From contig NZ_JAPPRC010000006.1 in assembly GCF_026672425.1 (NCBI RefSeq), positions 1,054,001-1,118,000 on the forward strand: a stretch of DNA of 64,000 nt, written 5' to 3'. The notes below the pieces were generated by a model. That model was not told the DNA's origin. It was given only the letters and a program-made list of their open reading frames with translations, and did not search any database. The position numbers and the translations under genes were made by a program. Positions 1 through 9,126 of this stretch are shown piece after piece. How positions within the stretch are numbered: the first letter of the stretch is position 1; every line of letters starts with the position of its first letter. Source of the stretch: Pannonibacter sp. SL95. Lineage in GTDB: Bacteria; Pseudomonadota; Alphaproteobacteria; Rhizobiales; Stappiaceae.

Positions 1-744
1 CTGGCGATCCGCCGCGCCTATGACGCCGGGCATCAGATTGTCGAGATCGACATCCAGGAGAGCGCCGACGGGATCCTGTTCCTGATGCATGACGACACGC
101 TGGATCGCATGACCGGCCAGTCCGGCGTCGCTGCCGACCAAACCATGGCAACGCTCGCCGGGCTGCGCCTGCGCGAGGGGGACGGGGGCGCGGATGCGCC
201 GGTGTCGCAGGAGCCGGTGCCGACGCTGGCGCAGGTTCTGGCGCTTGCCGACGGGCGCGGCTATCTCGATCTCGACGTCAAGCATGCCAATCTGATGGAA
301 ACCGTGGCCCGGATGGCAGCGGACTGCGGCGCGGCTGAGCGCGTCAACGTGAAGTTCCCGCTCGCCACGGCCGAGGACCTGGCCCGGCTGCGCCATATCG
401 AGGCGACGACGGGCGTCATGGTGATGCCAATGCTGCGCCTGAAGGCCGATACCTGGGCTGATGATGCTGCCCGCGTGCTGGAGAGCGGCGCGGTGATCAC
501 GGAAGTGAAATACGACAGCCTCGACACGCTGCGTCAGGCAGCCAGCGTGCTCAACGCCGGGGGCACCTCGGTCTGGGTGAACACACTGGATCCGGTCGCT
601 TCGGCCGGCTTCCGCGACAGCCTTGCACTTGAGGACCCGGATGCCATCTGGGGTGTACTGGTGGAGGCCGGTGTGTCCGTGTTCCAGACCGACATTCCGG
701 ACCACCTGGCGCGCTGGATCAACCGGCAAGGGGAGGCGGCATGA
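1..744 (+). CDS. glycerophosphodiester phosphodiesterase family protein (5' end outside window)
   Basis: The frame is open from the first base, so the start lies upstream of the window. The GDPD family hydrolyses glycerophosphodiesters to an alcohol and glycerol-3-phosphate. Visible family motifs are EIDIQESADG (metal-binding E-x-D) followed by LMHDDTLDRMTG, which matches the HD-x-x-L-x-R-x-T-x-G catalytic loop. The segment DLDVKHAN provides the later acidic metal-ligand strand, and FQTDIPDHL near the C-terminus fits the final barrel strand (usually TDxPD). The stop overlaps the start of the next gene by 4 nt (ATGA), so the two are probably co-transcribed. The substrate cannot be told from sequence. 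It is host backbone, upstream of the island. Confidence 0.85.
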   Translation: MAIRRAYDAGHQIVEIDIQESADGILFLMHDDTLDRMTGQSGVAADQTMATLAGLRLREGDGGADAPVSQEPVPTLAQVLALADGRGYLDLDVKHANLMETVARMAADCGAAERVNVKFPLATAEDLARLRHIEATTGVMVMPMLRLKADTWADDAARVLESGAVITEVKYDSLDTLRQAASVLNAGGTSVWVNTLDPVASAGFRDSLALEDPDAIWGVLVEAGVSVFQTDIPDHLARWINRQGEAA

Positions 745-1574
745 CGGCACCTTCGCCCAAGATCTGGGACTGGCTCATTGATGAGGTGCGCGCCGGCGCG
801 GCAGAGGAAATCCTACCGCGCTTCCGGCGGCTGTCCTCCGACATGATTGCGGCAAAGTCCGCCCCGGATGACCTCGTGACCGAAGCGGACCGGCAGATGG
901 AAGAGCGCCTGCGCGTGGCCTGCGCGCGTCTGATGCCGCAAGCGTTGTTCCTCGGCGAGGAGGCGGTCTCCGCCGACCGGAGCCTGCTGGACGCGTTGCC
1001 GCAGGCAGAACTTGCGATTGTCTGCGATCCGGTCGACGGCACCTGGAACTTCGCCAATGGCCTTGCGGTGTTCGGCGTCATCATCGCGGTGCTCAGGCGC
1101 GGCGAGCCGGTGTTCGGCCTGCTTTATGATCCGCTCGGCGATGACTGGGTCATGGCCGAGCGTGGGGCAGGTGCGTTCTTTGCCCGGCCGGGCAGCGAGC
1201 CGGAACGGCTGTCGGTACAGAATGGCCCGGCGGAGCAGGGCGTTGCCGGCTTCGTGCCGCTGTTCCTGTTTCCAAAGCCAGACCGGCCGCGGATTGCAGC
1301 TGGCATGGCTGAACTCGGCCGGGCGACGTCGCTGCGCTGCTCCTGCCACGAATACCGCCTGCTGGCGCAGGGCCGCGTCGACTTCAACCTCAGCGCCAGC
1401 CTGCAGCCCTGGGATCACATCGCCGGCGCCCTGGCGGTGGAGGAAGCCGGCGGCGTTGCGCGGCTGGCCGACGGTTCGTCGTATCGCGGGGCGCATGTCC
1501 CGAAGGGCCCGCTGGTCGCCGCGGTCTCGAGCGAGGTTCATGCCGAGGTGGTGCAGCGTTTGCAGCTCCGCTGA
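741..1574 (+). CDS. inositol monophosphatase family protein
   Basis: A 277-residue protein, the usual length for the Mg-dependent, Li-sensitive phosphatase superfamily (inositol monophosphatase, 3'-phosphoadenosine phosphatase, histidinol-phosphatase HisN). The metal-site motifs are all visible: GEEAV at about residue 73, DPVDGTWNFANG at about 97-108, and PWDHIAGALAVEEAGG at about 220. The start ATG overlaps the stop of the preceding GDPD gene (ATGA), which suggests translational coupling. The pairing with a glycerophosphodiesterase suggests phospholipid or polyol-phosphate turnover, but the exact substrate is inference. It is the last complete host gene before the disrupted dusA. Confidence 0.85.
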   Translation: MTAPSPKIWDWLIDEVRAGAAEEILPRFRRLSSDMIAAKSAPDDLVTEADRQMEERLRVACARLMPQALFLGEEAVSADRSLLDALPQAELAIVCDPVDGTWNFANGLAVFGVIIAVLRRGEPVFGLLYDPLGDDWVMAERGAGAFFARPGSEPERLSVQNGPAEQGVAGFVPLFLFPKPDRPRIAAGMAELGRATSLRCSCHEYRLLAQGRVDFNLSASLQPWDHIAGALAVEEAGGVARLADGSSYRGAHVPKGPLVAAVSSEVHAEVVQRLQLR

Positions 1575-1582
1575 CGCTCAGA

Positions 1583-1621
1583 CCCGGCGCTCGTGCAGCC
1601 CTGCCTTGCACGGGAGCCGGG
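1583..1621 (+). terminator. terminator-like hairpin after the phosphatase gene
   Basis: A stem of about 15 bp (1583-1597 with 1607-1621, two or three mismatches; CCCGGC...GCCGGG and CGTGCA...TGCACG) begins nine bases after the phosphatase stop. No clear U-run follows, so intrinsic termination is uncertain. It could also be an mRNA 3'-end stabiliser. Confidence 0.4.
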
Positions 1622-1844
1622 CCTCGGGCGGCATTTGGCTGGCCCTACACCCTGTAAATTCCCTGCGTCTCGTGATAAGCAGCCGCCTTCCCATCAGGTC
1701 GCCGCCGCGCTTGGGGATGGCTCTGGCCGTCCTCGCATGCCAGTGCGGCAGACCGACGGCGGCAGCGAGACGGAGATGAACGTGTCTTTCGGGACTGAGA
1801 CCCTGCAGCAGGACAAGCTTTACACGGCCCCCGTCTTCGCCGTT

Positions 1845-1864
1845 GCCCCCATGATGGACTGGAC
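1845..1864. other. attL core of the dusA-integrated island
   Basis: The 20 bases GCCCCCATGATGGACTGGAC are identical to 51383-51402. The identity extends leftwards for nine more bases with one mismatch (TTCGCCGT then T/C). This encodes the conserved APMMDWT segment of DusA, a known integration target for tyrosine-recombinase elements in Proteobacteria. The exact crossover within the identity block cannot be set from sequence alone. Confidence 0.8.
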
Positions 1865-1915
1865 GGACTGGCCGAAATTAGAACTGAAAATTCAAGGTGA
1901 AGCAGGGAATTTCGT

Positions 1916-1934
1916 GTACCAAGTACCAAAATTT
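1916..1934. repeat. island-end GTACCAA repeats (putative integrase arm sites)
   Basis: Two adjacent GTACCAA copies (1916-1922 and 1923-1929) followed by AATTT lie about 50 bp inside attL. They are the reverse complement of the three ATTTGGTAC copies just inside attR (51221, 51241, 51281). Short repeats at both ends in opposite orientation are typical of arm-type binding sites for a tyrosine recombinase. The function is inferred from position. Confidence 0.5.
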
Positions 1935-2164
1935 CGCCCGATCGATTTCCGATAAGCAAAGCCGCTCGCGACTGTTCTGGTAAGGGGCCGACTTCGGGTA
2001 TTCGAGTTCCGGACATTAGATCTGCGAAGCGGACATTTACATCGTTCAGGTCACCGAAAGATTCCGGCTCATACCTGCCTTCCATGTCACCGAAGATGCT
2101 GCAACGCAGTTTCCTCGCGCCGGCCATGCCCGAAGGACTGCGCCCCATTTGATTGTAGCCATCG

Positions 2165-4810
2165 TCAAACGGCACGTGCTTTCCAAATTTGATAGATCGT
2201 CTTGCGCCTTTCAAACGCTTCCGGGCCGCCTTCCATGATAGAGATAACGCTTGACTGACACGCTTTGTCGTCAATATTGCCGACCGATATAGCGATTTCA
2301 TTATCGCTGGCGCTGCACGTGGTGATAGTTTCAGCATCGCCCAGCACCGGGAAATTCGCATTGTGTGTTGCGAAGATGAATTGCTGATTTGGCTTTAGCT
2401 TGCGAACCAGTTTCACCACTTCCTCATAGACGGTTTGGCTGTCGAGATCATCTTCCGGCTGATCGATGAGCAAGAGATCATTCCCCTCTTGGCTCAGCAG
2501 GAAGAGCATCATTGCAGAGGCACGCTGACCGAGAGAGTGTGATGACAGCGTCTTGCCATGATATGTCACCGTGTAGCTGTTTGGTACTTGGTAACCCGTA
2601 AGTGCGTCCAAGTTCGCCATGAAGAGCTTCTTGAACTCTTCGGACTTTCCCTTAGCGTTAGTGGAAGCTTTGTCGAGGTCTTTGAAAATCTCGCCAAAAT
2701 CGATATAAGCAGCGGCGAGGGCCTCATAATATTCCTTGCGGAGATTTTTGCCGCGAAGCAGCCCATCAATGTGGTTCTTGAAGGCGCTGCGATCACCTTT
2801 GAACTCCGCGTCTACCCGCAACGATCCTTGCGATTCATTGATGATCCTCAACGCCGCCGCGATGAGCTTAAACTCATCATGCCATGCGCTATCCAGCGAA
2901 GCCATGGCAGTCAGAACTGCCTCAAGCTTGGATTTCTCCTTGCTGGTGCGCTTGGCCAGTTCGTCGATCTGCGCCTCAAGTTCCTGCTTGCGCTGCACGA
3001 GCTTGATATAGGCATCCGGCTGGATCGAGGTAACGCCTTGTTCTTCGAGCGCCTTAACCAAATTCCGTTCGGTCTCTGCAAATTCTTCCGATAGGCCATC
3101 GCGAATGCCTTCAAGTTCTTGGCGCAGCGCATGTAGATCGCCAGACTTGGATTTGATCATGGCAGCAAGGGTCTTGGCGGTTGCAACGGTTCCTTTCAGT
3201 TCCTGCAATTTGACCGCATAGCGTGTGAAGAAATCAGCGTTGTGATCGGATGCATGGGCTTCGATCAGCTTGAAGTCTTCTTCGGCTTGGGTCGCTGCAT
3301 CATCAATTGCCTTCTGCCAGCCTTGCGCCGTCTCGTCGATGCCTTCGCAGTAGGTCAGGTCCTCGCTATAGGCTAATTGCTTTTCAAGCTTGTCCTTGAC
3401 GCCGTGCTTGTCGAAATGCTCGAGATTAAACTCGACATCCTTGAGTTCATCCTCCAGCACCTGCTTGTCCTCGGCATCATTGCGGACCGAATTGAAACTA
3501 TCTATCGCTGTTTTCAGATCGCCCGAGCGTTCTTCGATTTTTTGTCGGACAGCTTTCAGGCTATCCCCCATGAGCTTTTCGACAAGGTCGTGCCCAAAGC
3601 CTTTTCCGGCGGCAGAGAGGTCCTTCTGGCCAAAATACAGCGGCTTAGTAATGATGGTTTCCTTAATGGAAACGCCCGGACGCAGCTTGCCATCGACATA
3701 GACATTCGGCGATTGTCCCCAGATACGACTTACTTCGAACTGCCCACCATGCCTGTCAGTCGCCTCGACAATCACCTTGCCGCCACTTTTGAGGACATGA
3801 GGCAAGAGCTTGTCCTTGTACTCCTTGTCCTGTGCCTTTTCGCCAAAGGGGATATCGAGCGCATAGCGCACGCTCTCCAGAATGGAGGATTTGCCGCTGC
3901 CCTGGATGCCGATCAGGCAATTCAAGTGCGGAGAGAAGGTGACCCGCTTACCATCCAGCAATCCGCCTTCGAACCGAATGGCATTGATATGAGAATGACC
4001 AACCGGTGGGACCTCTGCCGAGACGCGGAATTTATGATCGGTCAGTGCGAATTTGACGGCATCAAAACCAAGATCGCCAAGTTTGAGATAGACCTTTTTG
4101 CCCTTGCCAATGTCGCCGATTGCTTTTGCGTCAGAACCCTCGACCTCGGCCGGATAGTGCTCGCGCCACCAGCCTTTGACCTTGGTGCGACATACGGCAT
4201 CGGGTTTGTCGTGCGTCCGTACCTTCTGAAAACCAAGGGTGTATTTCTGGATCAAGGGCTCTGCAGCAAGCTCTCCCATCCGCCCCCCGCCGATTTCTTT
4301 CCACAATCCGCTATTGGCCTCGACATGGGCGAAAATGATAAAGAAATCCCGATTGTAGCCTTCCAGCTTTTTTAGCGTATCAACAAGATCAGCGTTGCTC
4401 CGGCCGTTTTCCTGCTCGTATTGCTCAGGGACCCTGCCGGCGAAGGCTACTCCCAGGAACTGGTTGATGTAATCCTGACCATCAGCCAGCCAGGAATCGG
4501 AGAACACGACCAGTGTATGTACGCCGTTCGCGCCGTCCTTGACCGACAGCTCCAATCCGGGCAGTACACCGATCCCCGACTTACGCGCTCGCTTGCGCAG
4601 GGCTTTGAATTCGTTGAGGTCAAACTTGTTGTGGTTGGTAATGACGGCGAGCCGTGTCCCGGCGGCTTCGAGCGCATCAATATAACTGGCGACGAAGCGA
4701 TCCTCCTCGCCATCATAGTGAAATTCCTTATCGGCACGCGTGTGCAGGTGAAAGTCTGCTCTTACCCACTGCGCCCCATACTCGAAGAGTTCCTGAAGTG
4801 CCTCGCTCAA
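2165..4810 (-). CDS. PHP-domain / SMC-like AAA ATPase (TrlF-like), putative defence protein
   Basis: An 881-residue protein. The N-terminus (about residues 16-110) has a PHP phosphoesterase signature: RADFHLHTR gives the H-x-H metal motif, and AVITNHNKFDL and PGLELSV follow. An SMC/RecN-type ATPase starts at about residue 275: the P-loop is LIGIQGSGKSSILESV, a long helical region rich in E and K spans about 410-680, and the C-terminal half holds SLGQRASAMMLFLLSQ (signature) and LLLIDQPEDDLDSQT (Walker B). PHP plus this ATPase is the layout of proteins annotated as TrlF-family AAA-like ATPases, which occur in defence-rich mobile regions; a role in phage defence is inference. The start is TTG, since an in-frame stop lies two codons upstream. 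It is the first gene inside the island. Confidence 0.75.
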   Translation of the reverse strand: MSEALQELFEYGAQWVRADFHLHTRADKEFHYDGEEDRFVASYIDALEAAGTRLAVITNHNKFDLNEFKALRKRARKSGIGVLPGLELSVKDGANGVHTLVVFSDSWLADGQDYINQFLGVAFAGRVPEQYEQENGRSNADLVDTLKKLEGYNRDFFIIFAHVEANSGLWKEIGGGRMGELAAEPLIQKYTLGFQKVRTHDKPDAVCRTKVKGWWREHYPAEVEGSDAKAIGDIGKGKKVYLKLGDLGFDAVKFALTDHKFRVSAEVPPVGHSHINAIRFEGGLLDGKRVTFSPHLNCLIGIQGSGKSSILESVRYALDIPFGEKAQDKEYKDKLLPHVLKSGGKVIVEATDRHGGQFEVSRIWGQSPNVYVDGKLRPGVSIKETIITKPLYFGQKDLSAAGKGFGHDLVEKLMGDSLKAVRQKIEERSGDLKTAIDSFNSVRNDAEDKQVLEDELKDVEFNLEHFDKHGVKDKLEKQLAYSEDLTYCEGIDETAQGWQKAIDDAATQAEEDFKLIEAHASDHNADFFTRYAVKLQELKGTVATAKTLAAMIKSKSGDLHALRQELEGIRDGLSEEFAETERNLVKALEEQGVTSIQPDAYIKLVQRKQELEAQIDELAKRTSKEKSKLEAVLTAMASLDSAWHDEFKLIAAALRIINESQGSLRVDAEFKGDRSAFKNHIDGLLRGKNLRKEYYEALAAAYIDFGEIFKDLDKASTNAKGKSEEFKKLFMANLDALTGYQVPNSYTVTYHGKTLSSHSLGQRASAMMLFLLSQEGNDLLLIDQPEDDLDSQTVYEEVVKLVRKLKPNQQFIFATHNANFPVLGDAETITTCSASDNEIAISVGNIDDKACQSSVISIMEGGPEAFERRKTIYQIWKARAV

Positions 4811-5075
4811 TACCTACATCCATGCGAATAGTCAGTTTTTCTGGGTGAGTAGACCACACCCGGCAAGCATATGTACAGGCCGGAAGTAACGATCCAGAGG
4901 GCTCTGTACTTTGTTCATCGACGGTCGGTGCGGCTGCGAAGCTGCAGGGCGCAGCCGCATGTCGGTTCATCCGCCCAATTTAGCCCTTGGCTCGAGTTGC
5001 AATGAATGTCGGCTCCTAGGGGCTTCGTTGGATCAGCGCACCGTTCGATTGGGCTGGTGGAAAGTGGGTCTGTGC
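4811..5075. other. intergenic region between the ATPase and the AbiE pair
   Basis: No gene is supported here. A perfect 9-bp inverted repeat (4930-4938 with 4950-4958, GCGGCTGCG / CGCAGCCGC) has an 11-base loop but no T-run. The promoter of the minus-strand ATPase gene should lie here; no convincing -35/-10 pair was recognised. Confidence 0.5.
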
Positions 5076-5177
5076 GTTACAAAACCTGGGTGTTGAATAG
5101 AATAGACCCAGGAATTGTCACGCGAGATTGTGTTACAAAACCTGGGTGAGAATCAAGTTAGACCCAGGATATGTAAC
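5076..5177 (+). promoter_or_regulatory. tandem operator-like repeats upstream of abiEi
   Basis: A unit of about 56 bp occurs twice. GTTACAAAACCTGGGTG is at 5076-5092 and 5132-5148, and TAGACCCAGGA is at 5103-5113 and 5159-5169. Within each unit CCTGGGT and ACCCAGG form an inverted repeat spaced by about 13 bases. AbiEi-type antitoxins are known to repress their own promoters by binding inverted repeats, so these are good candidates for the operator. The second unit ends about a dozen bases before the abiEi ATG. Confidence 0.65.
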
Positions 5178-5180
5178 GGC

Positions 5181-5793
5181 ATGACCCAGGCAGGACGAAC
5201 CCAGCGTGATCAGCTGTCGGCTCTTCTCCGATCAAAGCCGATCGTGCGCGCGTACGAGCTCCGCAAGGTGGGAATCGCCGGTCAAACGATCAAGCGCGCC
5301 GTTGATGACGGCGAGCTTGTTCGCATCTCCCGGGGTCTGTACCAGCGCGCCGACACCGATGTGGACACGGAACAGGCACTGGCCGAAGCAGCAAAACTGG
5401 TGCCGAAAGGGGTCATCGCGATGGTCTCGGCACTCGCCTTCCATGGGCTGACCGATCAGATGCCTCGGAAGATCTGGGTCGCCATCAGCACGAAGGACTG
5501 GGCGCCGGCGCCGGCTTATCCCCCGATCCGAATCGTCGAATTTCGCGACAAGTACATGCAGCAGGGAATCGAGCATCACCGGATATCAGGCGTCGACGTG
5601 CCCGTATTTTCGGTAACAAAGACGCTTGCTGACATCTTTCGCAACAGCAAGCTGGTCGACCGCTCGGTTGCCGTGGAGGGCCTTCGCGCAGCACTTGAAC
5701 AGCGCAAGGCCACGCCTGGTGCGATCGCGGACGCGGCATTGGGGGCAGGGGCCTGGCGGATCATGCGACCCTATCTCGAGGCTTTGACGTCGA

Positions 5794-5801
<8 letters not shown>
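5181..5801 (+). CDS. abiEi: AbiEi-family antitoxin / transcriptional regulator
   Basis: A 206-residue protein. The N-terminal winged helix-turn-helix (about residues 10-55: LLRSKPIVRAYELRKVGI, then LVRISRGLYQR) is the AbiEi_4 type, and the C-terminal domain includes VFSVTKTLADIFR. In type IV toxin-antitoxin systems AbiEi counters the nucleotidyltransferase AbiEii and represses the operon. The ATG at 5181 was chosen because the domain begins directly after it and the operator-like repeats end just upstream. A longer frame from TTG at 5115 would run through those repeats. No strong Shine-Dalgarno is visible. The stop overlaps the abiEii start by 8 nt, the usual coupling of this pair. Confidence 0.85.
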
Positions 5802-7867
<2,066 letters not shown>

Positions 7868-7929
7868 TTCGGTCTCCTCTTGCGACGAGACCCAAGTGGA
7901 AACATTCGGCAGAAAGGGACCGCATCGGC

Positions 7930-7975
7930 CCGGGGTTTGCGGCGCGCACAAAAGGCCTTTAGCGGCCCGAAAGGA
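7930..7975 (-). terminator. possible riboswitch expression-platform hairpin
   Basis: On the minus strand CCTTT...AAAGG with a short loop is followed by CCTTTTG, downstream of the TPP aptamer and upstream of the thiC ATG. Its position suits a TPP-controlled terminator. The fold was judged by eye only. Confidence 0.35.
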
Positions 7976-8016
7976 CCGCGCTCAACAAGTTGAGGTTTGC
8001 GGATGTGCCCTTCGGT

Positions 8017-8114
8017 CTTCCTACGCCAGCGTCAACTGGGTCAGGTTCAAAGGGTCGCATCACCAAGGTTTCCCCCTATCAGCCTCTCAGTCCCCTCGGT
8101 GGGACTCCCCTGAC
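8017..8114 (-). ncRNA. TPP riboswitch (THI element) upstream of thiC remnant
   Basis: Read on the minus strand, the region carries the conserved THI-box elements in order: GGGGAGTCCC, CTGAGAGGCTGAT, then GACCCTTTGAACCTGA, then CAGTTGACGCTGGCGTAGG. These are the P2/P3 and P4/P5 pyrophosphate- and pyrimidine-binding segments of TPP aptamers. It lies about 150 nt upstream of the thiC ATG in the right orientation. The aptamer looks intact although the gene it controls is broken. Confidence 0.9.
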
Positions 8115-8883
8115 GTGCTTACATTGTTTGTGCGTTTTTCCGTGGCGTCAATCGCAAAAGTTGCAAAAAATCCCGTCACTCCAATTCCGCTTTTGTCCGC
8201 CGCCGGGTGGCGGCGGGCCCAAATGTGATCCGGCCCGGGGCTTTCGCAATGTGTAGAGTTGAAAAACACAGCCCGATCCGGTTTCGTGGACCGACTGTTC
8301 TCACCGCATCGATTTTGCGCTCCGGACCCGTATGAAATTGTCGATATGGTGCCCTGCCAGTTCCGCACCGTCTGGTGCGGCGTAGTCCAGTGAGGTCAAC
8401 GACAGCTTTCAGCTTGTTTCCCTCTATTCGGTGGCTGACCTCCCGTTCCTGATGGCCTCTCGAAGCGGCTGATAGGCGGCTGCGGTAGCCGGTCTTTTCG
8501 CCTGCGAGGTTCGCTCCTGAAAGTAACCCTGGGTTTCAAATAAGGCCAAGCCAGCATTTGGAATTGAAAGAAAACAGGAAATAATTCTGAACATTTTTGA
8601 TGGGCAATCGTGCGGTGTATGTATATTTTTCTTTAATCATTGCTTACTAAGTGTTTTAAAACATTTTTATTATTTTCTGATGCGTAAAGCAATGATGTTC
8701 TTGTGTAATTATTCGATATATGGCAAAAAATTTTGAAGTAAGTCTCTTAATAATATTATTAATCCATTTTAAATTGCATAATTTTGTCACAATCAAAAGA
8801 AAAATCAAATACCGGTTGACAGAAATATCAGTGTAGCTATTAGTAGCATTATACAACTTTAGATGGATCTGGGAAGCGTTTCG
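8115..8883. promoter_or_regulatory. AT-rich intergenic region with candidate promoter of the NRPS operon
   Basis: No gene is supported here. From about 8540 the DNA is strikingly AT-rich compared with both sides. A TTGACA hexamer at 8816-8821 is followed after 16 bases by TATTAG (8838-8843), a plausible sigma-70 promoter placed about 45 nt before the mbtH start. The AT-rich stretch could also bind nucleoid silencers, as is common at transferred biosynthetic loci. Confidence 0.45.
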
Positions 8884-9081
8884 ATGGACCAGGAAATTGT
8901 CTACAAGGTCGTGCTGAATCACGAAGAGCAATACTCAATCTGGCCTGCGGACAGGGAGATTCCCGAAGGCTGGAGAGCCGAAGGTTTCGAAGGGAAAAAA
9001 GCTGCCTGCCTGGATCATATTGACGAAGTCTGGACTGACATGAGGCCGCTGAGTTTGCGCAAGTCCATGGCGGAAACATGA
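8884..9081 (+). CDS. MbtH-like NRPS chaperone
   Basis: A 65-residue protein with the MbtH family signature: a [15 protein letters not shown] strand, [25 protein letters not shown]. MbtH-like proteins bind adenylation domains and are often needed for their solubility and activity. The start at 8884 was preferred over an in-frame ATG at 8863 because GGGAAG lies seven bases upstream of it, while the upstream ATG has no ribosome site. It opens the plus-strand NRPS gene series and is followed 45 bp later by the FAAL gene, so it probably serves the adenylation domains of this locus. Confidence 0.93.
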   Translation: MDQEIVYKVVLNHEEQYSIWPADREIPEGWRAEGFEGKKAACLDHIDEVWTDMRPLSLRKSMAET

Positions 9082-9126
9082 CCGCATGGTCAAGCGTAGC
9101 GCGAGTGCAGGTGTAGAGGACGTCAG

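Larger units (their letters stand above)
1776..1955 (+). pseudogene. dusA: 5' remnant of host dusA at the left end of the island
   Basis: The ATG at 1776 follows a GAGACGGAG purine stretch and opens a reading frame whose residues APVFAVAPMMDWTD match the N-terminus of DusA (flavin-dependent tRNA dihydrouridine synthase A). The same stretch occurs in the intact gene at 51320-52387. After the shared core (1845-1864) the frame enters unrelated island DNA and stops at 1955, so only about 30 DusA codons survive here. This is the fragment left when an element integrates near the 5' end of dusA. An in-frame alternative start is at 1738. The piece keeps the original dusA promoter but cannot make an enzyme. 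Confidence 0.85.

Noticed and set aside
1593-1955. Whole 120-residue frame as a separate gene
   Set aside because: Only the segment from 1776 to 1864 is real dusA; the rest is upstream non-coding DNA and island DNA.
3377-4375. Open frame of 332 residues antisense to the PHP-ATPase gene
   Set aside because: The other strand has clear PHP and P-loop motifs; this frame has no recognisable domain.
4930-4958. Perfect 9-bp GC-rich hairpin as a terminator
   Set aside because: No T-run follows and no gene ends next to it in either direction.
5115-5180. N-terminal extension of AbiEi from TTG at 5115
   Set aside because: The extension overlaps the operator-like repeats and does not resemble the family.
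8087-8368. Small minus-strand frame overlapping the riboswitch
   Set aside because: It runs through the TPP aptamer and has no family features or ribosome site.
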